Source: Vicinamibacterales bacterium | GTDB taxonomy: Bacteria > Acidobacteriota > Vicinamibacteria > Vicinamibacterales > Fen-181 | Length of the DNA stretch: 64,000 nucleotides | Direction: 5' to 3' | Assembly (NCBI GenBank): GCA_036504215.1 | Contig: DASXVO010000005.1 | Coordinates: 1 to 64,000 of the forward strand | Shown here: positions 8,315 to 15,873 of the stretch, piece after piece | Layout of the letters: each line of letters opens with the position of its first letter | How positions within the stretch are numbered: position 1 is the first letter of the stretch | Translations under genes and position numbers: made by a program | Notes under the pieces: model-generated | Databases searched by the model: none | The model's input: only the letters and a program-made list of their open reading frames with translations | Told to the model about the DNA's origin: nothing

Positions 8315-8673
8315 CAGCCCCTCGCTTCCAGCGCTGCCGGCGCCTGGCTGGTGAACTCACGACCGTCGGCACCGTAAGCACCGACCAACCCCTGCGCACC
8401 GAGTGAAGTCCGGACCATTTCCGACAAGGCGCCGCCGAGACGACGGCACCGCATCAGCGCCGATTTGGCGCGAGCCAGTTCCTGCAGGATCTGGTCACGC
8501 TCTCCGTCGACCGCCCCGCGCTCTGCCGGCAGCACGGCGAGTGCCGCCGCGAGCGCGATCTCGGAACCGAGGATCTCGTCGAGCCTGGCGGAAGCCAGGC
8601 CGTCGCCCGCCTGTTCGAGGGCCGTGCGCAGGCCAGTGGCTGCAATCAGCAGAATTCGCCCGTAGTCAGACAT
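8314..8673 (-). CDS. flgN: FlgN-like export chaperone
   Basis: 119 aa, helical, no TM segment. FlgN chaperones bind FlgK and FlgL and are normally encoded directly before flgK, exactly the position here. The central part (ELARAKSALMRCRRLGGALSEMVRTSLG) resembles the weakly conserved FlgN tail. ATG 8673 follows AAGGACGGGAG; a longer open frame reaches 8874 but its extra part is arginine/proline-rich and unlike a chaperone. Confidence 0.75.
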   Translation of the reverse strand: MSDYGRILLIAATGLRTALEQAGDGLASARLDEILGSEIALAAALAVLPAERGAVDGERDQILQELARAKSALMRCRRLGGALSEMVRTSLGAQGLVGAYGADGREFTSQAPAALEARG

Positions 8674-8863
8674 GGCTCCCGTCCTTGGAACGTGAGCGCG
8701 AGCGGTACGGTGGCTGGACAGGCTACAGCCGACCACGCCTGCCCCGCCGCCCGTCGGGCGACCAGGCCTGCGCGTCGGCGGTCTCTCTGAACGAAGGATG
8801 AGTGCTCCACTGCCAGTCCCCGCATACTTCGGGCGGGGGCGATTCGGGCAGGCTCTCGCCCTG

Positions 8864-8884
8864 CAGGGGGCCACGGGCCCCCTG
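8864..8884 (-). terminator. hairpin after flgM
   Basis: CAGGGGGCC, loop ACG and GGCCCCCTG form a perfect 9-bp stem 33 nt after the flgM stop. The 8674-8916 gap between flgM and flgN holds no other gene. The stem may end flgM transcripts or process the longer operon mRNA. Confidence 0.5.
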
Positions 8885-8916
8885 GCAGGACCGAGCCGCG
8901 CGAACCGGCTCGCCCG

Positions 8917-9213
8917 TTACCGCTCGAGCAGGTGATCGATCAAGCGGTCCGCCAGTTTCATAGGATCCTGGCCGACCCGCCCTGCCACGAGCTTCTGCCG
9001 GGCCGCCGCGACGACATCCTGGCGGATCGACGGAGCGTTCTCGGCTGCCTTCATCGCGGCGCTCGCGAGCTGGGCATCCGACGACAACTCCACACGGTCC
9101 GTCCCGGCGTCGCCCGGACGATCGGCTTTCCCCTGCCGTTCCAGTCGCGTCTGCTCGAGACGTGCTGCGGCCGAGGCCTCATGGTTCGGGCTATTGCCCT
9201 GAATCTTCATCAT
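8917..9213 (-). CDS. flgM: anti-sigma-28 factor FlgM
   Basis: 98 aa. FlgM holds FliA inactive until it is exported through the finished hook-basal body. The C-terminal half fits FlgM: TDRVELSSDAQLASAAMKAAENAPSIRQDVVAAARQKLVAGRVGQDPMKLADRLIDHLL. The N-terminus is disordered, as in the family. Two tandem ATGs (9213, 9210) follow GGGAGTAG. The gene overlaps the end of flgJ by 23 nt and has a sigma-28-like promoter inside flgJ at 9258-9285. Confidence 0.88.
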   Translation of the reverse strand: MMKIQGNSPNHEASAAARLEQTRLERQGKADRPGDAGTDRVELSSDAQLASAAMKAAENAPSIRQDVVAAARQKLVAGRVGQDPMKLADRLIDHLLER

Positions 9214-10141
9214 CTACTCCCACGGCCACTCCGAGCGTGGAGGGCTGGCTGTTTGGTAAATCGGCAACCACCCCACCAAGCTTTAATAGCCCCGCGTATT
9301 TGGTGGCCGCGACCTCCGGATTCACCGGATGGCCGTCCTGGAGTACCTCGAAATGCAGGTGGGGTCCCGTTGACCGCCCCGTGCTGCCCACCCGCCCGAT
9401 CACTGCGCCGGCATCGACCACGGCACCCGTCCCCACTTGGACGGACGCGAGATGCGCATACCGGGTCCGAATACCGTCGGCGTGCTCGATGACAACCGTA
9501 TTCCCGTAGCCGCCCTGGGCCCCGGAGAACACCACCCGTCCCGAACCGGCGGCCGGCACTTCCCTGCCATACGCCGCCTGGATATCGACCCCCGCGTGAA
9601 AACGCCGCGTCCCGCTGAATGGATCCGCGCGGATGCCAAACGGAGAGCTAATTCCCGATGACAGCGGCAACGGCAGGGCGGCCTCGGGTTCGTCGTCGGC
9701 CGCGGGCGTGACGACAGGCAGGATGGAACGGCCCGGGAGACCGAGCGGCGCCGTGGTCACGGCCGCCGGCCACGCAGAGTCGGTGGCGGCGGTCTCGCTC
9801 GACGACTTGGCGGATCCACCGACCTGGCGGTCCAGCGCTCCCTGCAGCACACGCGTCAGGCCAATGCCCCCGCTCAACGTCAGCTGCCGTGCCAGCTCCA
9901 CGTCCATCGTCTCGGTCATGGTGCCAGCGCCAAGACCGTCCTTCTGATCCTGGTCCCCGAGCATCGACTCCCGCATCTGGCGGATCATCTGGCAGACGAA
10001 GAACGACTCGAACTCCCGGGCCAGCTCCAGGATCTTCTCCCGGTCGCCGGGCTTCACGCCCGCCTTGGCGGACGCCACCGTCGTCGCGGGCACTTCCGGC
10101 ATCGACAGGGGCCACGAGGCGCGGGTCGGGTCGGTGCTCAT
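9191..10141 (-). CDS. flgJ: FlgJ rod-binding domain fused to M23 metallopeptidase
   Basis: 316 aa. Residues about 30-105 form the rod-binding domain (LAREFESFFVCQMIRQMRES, later MTETMDVELARQLTLSGGIGLTRVL). Residues about 165-290 are a LytM/M23 peptidase with both zinc motifs intact: FHAGVDIQ (HxxxD) and PHLHFEV (HxH). Classical FlgJ carries a glucosaminidase domain instead, so here wall cutting for rod passage would be endopeptidic. A Ser/Ala/Pro linker joins the halves. The start overlaps the flgI stop by one base. Confidence 0.9.
   Translation of the reverse strand: MSTDPTRASWPLSMPEVPATTVASAKAGVKPGDREKILELAREFESFFVCQMIRQMRESMLGDQDQKDGLGAGTMTETMDVELARQLTLSGGIGLTRVLQGALDRQVGGSAKSSSETAATDSAWPAAVTTAPLGLPGRSILPVVTPAADDEPEAALPLPLSSGISSPFGIRADPFSGTRRFHAGVDIQAAYGREVPAAGSGRVVFSGAQGGYGNTVVIEHADGIRTRYAHLASVQVGTGAVVDAGAVIGRVGSTGRSTGPHLHFEVLQDGHPVNPEVAATKYAGLLKLGGVVADLPNSQPSTLGVAVGVDDEDSGQ
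9258..9285 (-). promoter_or_regulatory. candidate sigma-28 promoter of flgM inside flgJ
   Basis: On the minus strand TAAAGCTT, a 12-nt spacer and GCCGATTT resemble the sigma-28 consensus with one extra spacer base. The predicted start is near 9251, about 40 nt before the flgM ATG. Known class-3 control of flgM by FliA makes it plausible. Confidence 0.5.
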
Positions 10142-11262
10142 CAGATGATCACCAGCTCGGCGCGCAGCGCGCCAGCCGCCTTCAGGGCCTGCATGATGGC
10201 GATGATGTCGCGGGGCGTCGCGCCCAGGGCATTCAGCGCCTTGATGACCGACTGCAGCGTCGTGCCTTCCTCGAGGGCCACCAACTGTCCGCCGCCCTCG
10301 CTGACATCGACGTTTTCGTCAGGCGTGACGACGGTGTCGCCCTGTTTGGAGAACGGCGAGGGCTGAGACACGTTGTACTTGGTCGAGATCTTCACCGAGA
10401 GATTGCCGTGCGCGACCGCCGCCGAGCCGATGCGGACGTCGGATCCCACGACCACGGTGCCGGTGCGCTCATTGATGACCACGCGTGCCGGGGCGTCCAC
10501 CTCGAGCGACAGCGGCTCGAGCCGCGCCATGAGGTCCGGCAACGACGCTCGATACTGCTCCGGCACCTTGACCGCGACGCTCGCCGGGTCGACGACCTGG
10601 GCCGCACCCGATCCGAGTTCGGCGCTGATGCTCTTTGCCAGCCGCATCGCCGTCGTGTAGTCCGGATCGTTGACCGACAGGATGATGCGCTCGGCCGGCT
10701 TCAGTTCAACTCTCTGCGCGTACTGCACCATGCCGCCAGCCGGCACGCGCCCCGCGGTGAGGTGATTGACCTGAACACTGTTCCCGCCCTTGCCACCGCC
10801 GAAACCACCGAGTGTGAGCGCCCCCTGGCCCAGCGCGTAGACCGACCCATCCGGCCCCCGCAGCGGCGTGGGCAGCAGCATCCCGCCCTGGAGACTGCGG
10901 GCATCGCCCACAGACGACGCGGTGATGTCGATGCGCGCACCGGCGCGAACGAAAGCGGGCAACTCCGCCGTCACCATCACGGCCGCGACGTTCTCGATCT
11001 TCATCTGGTCGCCCGGCACAACGATGCCGAACCGCTGCAGCATGTTGGCGAGCGATTGCGCGGAAAAAATAGTCTGCCGGCGATCGCCGGTCTTGTTCAG
11101 GCCGACCACGAGACCGTAGCCCACGAGAGGGACCGCCTGGTATCCGTCGAGGCGCGCGACGTCCTTGAGGCGGACGGGCGCATGCCCTTGCGCAAACACT
11201 CCCGCGCCCGGCAGGAACAGCGCCACGGTGAGCAGTACGGCACAGGTGCGGGTCGGGCACAT
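10141..11262 (-). CDS. flgI: flagellar P-ring protein FlgI
   Basis: 373 aa, matching FlgI. It polymerises in the periplasm into the P-ring around the distal rod. A Sec signal peptide covers residues 1-25 (TCAVLLTVALFLPGAGVFAQ). Family signatures include VRLKDVARLDGYQAVPLVGYGLVVGLNKTGD, QSLANMLQRFGI, GGMLLPTPLRG and the C-terminal ALGATPRDIIAIMQALKAAGALRAELVII. The presence of a P-ring indicates a Gram-negative envelope. The start lies 11 nt after flgH. Confidence 0.97.
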   Translation of the reverse strand: MCPTRTCAVLLTVALFLPGAGVFAQGHAPVRLKDVARLDGYQAVPLVGYGLVVGLNKTGDRRQTIFSAQSLANMLQRFGIVVPGDQMKIENVAAVMVTAELPAFVRAGARIDITASSVGDARSLQGGMLLPTPLRGPDGSVYALGQGALTLGGFGGGKGGNSVQVNHLTAGRVPAGGMVQYAQRVELKPAERIILSVNDPDYTTAMRLAKSISAELGSGAAQVVDPASVAVKVPEQYRASLPDLMARLEPLSLEVDAPARVVINERTGTVVVGSDVRIGSAAVAHGNLSVKISTKYNVSQPSPFSKQGDTVVTPDENVDVSEGGGQLVALEEGTTLQSVIKALNALGATPRDIIAIMQALKAAGALRAELVII

Positions 11263-11273
11263 GGTGATATTGC

Positions 11274-11993
11274 CTAGAAGACTTTGTTGAGCAGCCGGAC
11301 CAGGATCCCGGGCTTCAGGCTGTCCCTGATGAGCCCGTTCCCGAAGTAGCGAACACTGAGCTGACCGATCTGCGTCGAGAGCACGACGTTGTTCGGCAGG
11401 ATGTCCGCCGGCCGCACGACGCCATTCAAGACGACCATCTGCCGGTCGCCGTTGATGTCGATCTCGCGGACACCTTCGAGCACCAGGTCACCGTTCGGCA
11501 GCACCTCGGAGACGCGCGCCGTCATGACCGCCGTCAGTTCACCCGCGCGCGTCGTGGCGCCGGCGCCCGAGAATTTCGAGTCGCTGGCCAGCGATGCCAG
11601 TTTCGACGGGTCGATACCGCTCGGCAACTTGCCCTCGAGGCCCAACAGATTGGGGACTCCGGCCGTCGCCGCGCTGTTCTTGCTGACACTCGAATCGGCC
11701 TTGCCCGACGCCGTGATGCTTTCGATGACCCGGATCGTGACGAGGTCGTTCACGCGGCGGGCGCGTGGGTCGTTCATCAGTCCGGTCATCCAGGCGATCG
11801 ACGCATCAGGGGCCGGCTGCGCCGCGCGTGCGGCCGCGAGATAGCGCTGGTACTGGTCCTCGTAGGCGCCGCCCGGCTTCTGCGCCGGCTTGGCCGTCTT
11901 CCCCTGCGCGCTCTGCGCGATGGCAGGGCACGTCCAGACGACGAGCATCAGCGCCAGCAGTCCCCGGCCGGCGACGCGGTACGCACCGCTCAT
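11274..11993 (-). CDS. flgH: flagellar L-ring protein FlgH
   Basis: 239 aa. FlgH forms the outer-membrane bushing for the rod. SIAWMTGLMNDPRARRVNDLVTIRVIESITASGKADSSVSKNSA and the C-terminal VLSTQIGQLSVRYFGNGLIRDSLKPGILVRLLNKVF are typical. An N-terminal hydrophobic segment ends in CPAIAQS. The only cysteine there is preceded by VWT, which is not a good lipobox, so lipidation is uncertain. The start overlaps the flgA stop in an ATGA arrangement. Confidence 0.95.
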   Translation of the reverse strand: MSGAYRVAGRGLLALMLVVWTCPAIAQSAQGKTAKPAQKPGGAYEDQYQRYLAAARAAQPAPDASIAWMTGLMNDPRARRVNDLVTIRVIESITASGKADSSVSKNSAATAGVPNLLGLEGKLPSGIDPSKLASLASDSKFSGAGATTRAGELTAVMTARVSEVLPNGDLVLEGVREIDINGDRQMVVLNGVVRPADILPNNVVLSTQIGQLSVRYFGNGLIRDSLKPGILVRLLNKVF

Positions 11994-12754
11994 TGCACCA
12001 CCTCGACTTGTCCGGGTCCCACGACCCGCGCCTTCAGCGCCCGCCGGCTTTCACGGTTGACGACACGAATCATGTCGCCTTCGAGACCGCTCTGCTCGGC
12101 CACTGCCTGCGTCTGTACCATCACGGGCCCCACGGACGTCCGCACGGCCACGACGTCGCCACTACGGACCGTCGGCCGGACCTCCACCGTCGATCGCGTC
12201 ACGACTTCGCCGGTCACGAGGTCTCGCACGACCCTGGCGCCCACGATGTCCGAGGGGCGAGGCAGGCGCTGGAGGAGGACAGCCCCCACCTCGCCCCGTG
12301 TCGCCACCAGGTCGGCGTCGACGAATGACTCGCCGCGTGAGAGCGGCCGCACGGTTCGCACGTGATCGGCCGCCACGAAAATGGAAGCGAGAGCATAGCC
12401 GGCGGGAACATGGGAGGCCTGGCCCGCGTCGGAGCCGAGGGTCTCACGGCTGCCGGGCTTCAGCCGCGACAGATTGAATCGGATTGAACGGCCGACGCGC
12501 GCGCCGGGCTCAGGGCTGGCCATGAGCGCCATCGCCTCGTCTCCTGCCACCGCGTTGATGCGAAGAGCTTCGATTCGCACGTCGGCCTCGCGTCCCATCC
12601 TGTCCCTGATTACGTTCTCGATGGCGTGTCGGACAACCGACTCCGACACGGCCTGTCCGTTGGCGCCTGGTGGCGCCGCGTGGAGCCATGAGCCCCACAG
12701 CAGCGCGATCACCGCACTACCGAGACATGTTGTTGACCTGCTGAAGCATTTCAT
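11990..12754 (-). CDS. flgA: flagellar P-ring assembly chaperone FlgA
   Basis: 254 aa with a signal peptide (CLGSAVIALLWGSWLHAA, residues 10-27). FlgA helps FlgI form the P-ring in the periplasm. The SAF-type C-terminal half is recognisable: VRTVRPLSRGESFVDADLVATRGEV, IVGARVVRDLVTGEVVTRSTVEVRPTVRSGDVVAVRTSVGPVMVQTQAVAEQSGLEGDMIRVVNRESRRALKARVVGPG. It overlaps the end of flgG by 38 nt, an unusually long overlap; no later start would keep the signal peptide. Confidence 0.9.
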   Translation of the reverse strand: MKCFSRSTTCLGSAVIALLWGSWLHAAPPGANGQAVSESVVRHAIENVIRDRMGREADVRIEALRINAVAGDEAMALMASPEPGARVGRSIRFNLSRLKPGSRETLGSDAGQASHVPAGYALASIFVAADHVRTVRPLSRGESFVDADLVATRGEVGAVLLQRLPRPSDIVGARVVRDLVTGEVVTRSTVEVRPTVRSGDVVAVRTSVGPVMVQTQAVAEQSGLEGDMIRVVNRESRRALKARVVGPGQVEVVQ

Positions 12755-13505
12755 CGGCCGCTTTCACGACCCTGGAATTGGCCTCGTACGCCCGCTGGCC
12801 AAGGATCATGTTCACCATCTCCTCGACCACGCTCACGTTCGATTCTTCCAAGAAGCCCTGAGCCACGGTGCCCAGGCCGTCGGTGCCCGGCACGCCATTG
12901 GTCGGCTCGCCGGACGCAGTCGTGGGTGCAAAGAGGTTGCCGCCGAGCGCGGTCAGGCCGGCAGGGTTCTGGAAGCTCGCGAGTTCGATGGTACCGATCT
13001 GCTGCGCGGCCGACTGTCCCGGCAACGAGGCCGAGACGATGCCCTGTCGCGAGATGGTGACGGAGATGGCGTTCGGCGGAATCGTGATCGCCGGCTCGAG
13101 CTGATAGCCATCGGCGGTGACCAGCATGCCCTGGCCATTCAGGTGCAGGGCGCCCGACCGCATGTACGCGGTCGTACCGTCCGGGGTCGCTACCTGGAAG
13201 AAGCCGCGGCCTTCAATCGCGAGGTCGAGCGTTCCCCCGGTGGACTTGAGATTTCCCGAGGAAAAATCACGTGCCGTGGCCACCGGCCGGGTGCCGAGTC
13301 CCGCCTCGAGTCCAACCGGCGCTTCGCCAGACGTGGACGTCGGCGAGCCCGCCTGCTTCAACTGCTGGTAGACGAGATCCTGGAATTCGACACGGCTCTT
13401 CTTGAACCCGCTGGTGTTCACGTTCGCCAGGTTGTGCGCGATGTTGTCGATGTTGGTCTGCTGGGCGTTCATGCCGCTCGCAGCCGTATACAGCGCACGA
13501 ATCAT
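12717..13505 (-). CDS. flgG: flagellar distal rod protein FlgG
   Basis: 262 aa, the standard FlgG size. The N-terminus MIRALYTAASGMNAQQTNIDNIAHNLANVNTSGFKKSRVEFQDLVYQ is highly conserved and includes the ANVNTxGFK motif. The C-terminus ends GQRAYEANSRVVKAADEMLQQVNNMSR. GAGGAGAGACAG precedes ATG 13505. A 162-nt gap separates it from flgF upstream, and that gap contains an outward-facing sigma-28-like site on the other strand. Confidence 0.97.
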   Translation of the reverse strand: MIRALYTAASGMNAQQTNIDNIAHNLANVNTSGFKKSRVEFQDLVYQQLKQAGSPTSTSGEAPVGLEAGLGTRPVATARDFSSGNLKSTGGTLDLAIEGRGFFQVATPDGTTAYMRSGALHLNGQGMLVTADGYQLEPAITIPPNAISVTISRQGIVSASLPGQSAAQQIGTIELASFQNPAGLTALGGNLFAPTTASGEPTNGVPGTDGLGTVAQGFLEESNVSVVEEMVNMILGQRAYEANSRVVKAADEMLQQVNNMSR

Positions 13506-13539
13506 ACTGTCTCTCCTCGGGACGGCCCCGGTGTCCCGT

Positions 13540-13566
13540 TCAACTTCTCGCGGCCCGTGCCGATTA
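13540..13566 (+). promoter_or_regulatory. sigma-28-like promoter pointing antisense into flgF
   Basis: TCAACTTC, 11 nt and GCCGATTA fit the sigma-28 pattern of this genome as well as the flagellin promoter does. It lies on the plus strand in the flgF-flgG gap, so a transcript from about 13573 would run antisense through flgF. No plus-strand gene follows. A small hairpin (TGTCGGC-CT-GCCGACA, 13583-13598) lies just downstream. Confidence 0.5.
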
Positions 13567-13667
13567 CCCGACTGAGTAAATGTGTCGGCCTGCCGACAGC
13601 CCTGGCACGCCTCTCGACCACCCCCGCCCTCACATGCCGTGCTGACGGAGCGCTCGGTCCGGGGGGG

Positions 13668-14390
13668 CTACCGACGACCCAACTCCGTAATCGCCCGGGC
13701 ATCGATGTCGTTCGACAGCATTGATATTCCACGCTGCAACGACTCGAATGCCCGCGAAACCTCGGTCAAGTGCACCATCCGATCCGACACGGAGACATTC
13801 GACTGTTCGAGCGCGCCACCTCGTACCGCGACCGACTGCTTGTCGACAGGCGCAACGTCGAGGGGAGCCCGAAATCGCCCGCGCTCTTCGCGATCGAGCC
13901 TGGCATAGTCTCCGAAGTCGACGATCTGCAACTTCCCGGCCGGAGCCCGGTCCACGGCGATCGTGCCGTCCGGTTTCACCACGAGCTGACCCTCAGTCAG
14001 CTTGATCGGCCCGCCTTGGCCCATCACCGGCATGCCGTCCCCGGTGACCAGCGTCCCGTCGGCCGATCGGGAGAAGTGGCCGTTGCGGGTATATCGCGGG
14101 CCGGCGGGCGTCTGGACGACGAAGAACCCCGAGCCGTCGACCGCCATGTCGAGATCACGTCCGGTCGGCAGGATTTCTCCCGGCCCGAAGTCGATCTTCG
14201 CCAGCGCGGGCGCCGTGTCGACCGCAGCATCCAGCACCGAGTCGAACGACGGGCGGCCGACCGCGACTGTGCCGGCTCTCTCGCCCTTGTATCCGGCGGT
14301 GCTCTCGTTGGCGAGGTCGCTTGCGACGCGATCGAGCTGCGCCATCCTGGTGTGCATGCCACTCAACGCGATGTAAATGCTTCCCGCCAT
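13668..14390 (-). CDS. flgF: flagellar proximal rod protein FlgF
   Basis: 240 aa. It is a rod protein of the FlgF/FlgG family: MAGSIYIALSGMHTRMAQLDRVASDLANESTAGYKGERAG at the N-terminus (ANESTAGYK in place of ANxNTxGYK), VDGSGFFVVQTPAGPRYTRNGHFSRSADGTLVTGDGMPVMG in the centre, and a C-terminal helix with LTEVSRAFESLQRGISML. GGAGG lies 5 nt before ATG 14390. It follows a Cys4/MshEN protein by 14 nt in the same operon. Confidence 0.93.
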   Translation of the reverse strand: MAGSIYIALSGMHTRMAQLDRVASDLANESTAGYKGERAGTVAVGRPSFDSVLDAAVDTAPALAKIDFGPGEILPTGRDLDMAVDGSGFFVVQTPAGPRYTRNGHFSRSADGTLVTGDGMPVMGQGGPIKLTEGQLVVKPDGTIAVDRAPAGKLQIVDFGDYARLDREERGRFRAPLDVAPVDKQSVAVRGGALEQSNVSVSDRMVHLTEVSRAFESLQRGISMLSNDIDARAITELGRR

Positions 14391-14404
14391 ATTGGCCTCC
14401 CGTC

Positions 14405-15343
14405 CTACCCCGCCAGTGTCGGCGTCCCGGGTTCCCAGGTATCGAGCGACCGCACGTCGAATCCCTCGTCGCGGCCCTGTTCCCGTGTCGCGGGTGCCGC
14501 CGACACGGACACGGCCGGAATATCAAGACTCTCCGCGTCCTCTGCCGCCTCGTCCCCCATGGACAGCCACAGGTCCTCGACGCGGCCCGCCCCCTCCAAC
14601 CGGACCCAGAGGTAGTCATCCCCGCGCGCCTCGGTCATGTGCACGGCCCCGGTGGTGCGAGCCGCTTCCGCCACCCGCGCGGCGACGGCGTGCACGTTCG
14701 GCATGGCGGCGTAGACCGGCAGATCAGCCTCCGGAGATGCACCGTAGGCACGCGCGAGGATCGGCCACTGCTCGTCGGAGACGAGATACGGTTCGATGAT
14801 CCAGCCGGTCAACTGTCGCAACGCGCCAATCGCCGTCCTGGGCACGGGCGCTGTGCAGGCAACCTTCAAGAGTTGGTGGCCCTCGTCGGCTTCGAATGGC
14901 ACGACGCGCAGTGAGCGGACTGCATGGGCGGAGAGCCGGCCTGGCGCCGGCATCAGCCGCGAGGAGTCGACGGCTGTCAGGAAACCGACACCGCCCTGCG
15001 CCGCAAGTGCGCGCAGGACGTCGAATCTCGACACGATTCCGAGTTGCACCAGTTGCGTGCCGAGCCTGAGGCCGCTCTTCGCCTGCGCGTGAACCGCCTT
15101 CTCCAGCACTGCCGCCGGGATCCGGTTCTGGTGGGCGAGCAGGCCGCCAAGCCGGGCCTGGGCGAGCGCGGGCAGCGTGGCTGGCACGACCGGAGGCGTG
15201 CGCGACAGGCGCTGGTGCGCGGCCAACTCGAGACACCGCGCGGTGCAATACCACTTGTCGTCCAGACGAAGGCCGAGACCGCCGAGACGGACGAGTATCT
15301 CGGGGCGCCACCGGTGGCACTCCTTACGAGCGCAACGCGGCAT
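14405..15343 (-). CDS. Cys4 zinc-finger plus MshEN (GspE/PilB N-terminal) protein, possible c-di-GMP receptor
   Basis: 312 aa. Residues 4-37 contain CARKEC and CTARC (Cys 4, 9, 33, 37), which look like a zinc site. Residues about 62-180 match the MshEN domain. The second copy of its c-di-GMP motif is nearly perfect (RLGTQLVQLGIVSRFDVLRALAAQ: RLG, G, LxxxLxxQ), and the first is degenerate (Asn for the Gly). No ATPase domain follows, unlike MshE or PilB. It sits between flgF and a DUF2802-like gene, so a c-di-GMP input to motility is plausible. GAGGG precedes the ATG. Confidence 0.7.
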   Translation of the reverse strand: MPRCARKECHRWRPEILVRLGGLGLRLDDKWYCTARCLELAAHQRLSRTPPVVPATLPALAQARLGGLLAHQNRIPAAVLEKAVHAQAKSGLRLGTQLVQLGIVSRFDVLRALAAQGGVGFLTAVDSSRLMPAPGRLSAHAVRSLRVVPFEADEGHQLLKVACTAPVPRTAIGALRQLTGWIIEPYLVSDEQWPILARAYGASPEADLPVYAAMPNVHAVAARVAEAARTTGAVHMTEARGDDYLWVRLEGAGRVEDLWLSMGDEAAEDAESLDIPAVSVSAAPATREQGRDEGFDVRSLDTWEPGTPTLAG

Positions 15344-15737
15344 GCGTACCCTCCCGCTTTCGTGCGGCAGTCTTGCCGCGAGCCGCCGCCGATCTCGCCA
15401 AGTGTACCCGGAGATTCACTTCACCCTCGGACACCTTTTCGTCCGCGGCGATCGCGGTGACGGGCCGGCCGCTCTTCACCGCATGCGTCATGCGACGGGT
15501 GGTTGTGCGGGACACCGCCGCCGGACTGAGCTCCGGCCGGTCGGCAATGCGGCCGAGCTCGGACGCGCTTGCCCGGAAGCCCGATTCCGCTGTCTCTGCA
15601 AGCAGCGTGAGGGCGTCGGTGAGATGCGCCAGGCGCGATTCAACCTGGTCGAGTCGGCGAAGTCCGCGCAAGACGAAGACGAGCACACCGGCCTCGACGA
15701 GGCCGACTAGCGTGAGCGCGATCACTGCGTAGCTCAT
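15324..15737 (-). CDS. DUF2802-like membrane protein in flagellar operon
   Basis: 137 aa. One N-terminal TM segment (AVIALTLVGLVEAGVLVFVL, residues 4-23) is followed by a coiled coil (LDQVESRLAHLTDALTLLAETAESGF). The C-terminal stretch PVTAIAADEKVSEGEVNLRVHLA resembles the helix-turn-helix-like end of DUF2802 proteins, often found in flagellar operons with unknown role. It overlaps the following gene by 20 nt. Confidence 0.6.
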   Translation of the reverse strand: MSYAVIALTLVGLVEAGVLVFVLRGLRRLDQVESRLAHLTDALTLLAETAESGFRASASELGRIADRPELSPAAVSRTTTRRMTHAVKSGRPVTAIAADEKVSEGEVNLRVHLARSAAARGKTAARKREGTHAALRS

Positions 15738-15760
15738 GACTGATCCCGTTCTGCCGATTG
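15734..15760 (+). promoter_or_regulatory. weak sigma-28-like site, antisense orientation
   Basis: TCATGACT, 11 nt and GCCGATTG on the plus strand. The -10 part is good, but the -35 TCAT coincides with the reversed start codon of the minus-strand gene. It points toward the 3' end of the fliY-like gene. It is listed because two other plus-strand sites exist in this cluster. Confidence 0.25.
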
Positions 15761-15873
15761 ATCGTTGTGGAGAGGCCTGACCGGGCTCGTGCTCCGGCCG
15801 CCAGCTCGACTTGCAAACTTCCTGCCGCCTGCCGGTCGGCTCGCGACGCTTGCCATGGCGAGCTGCCTGCCGC

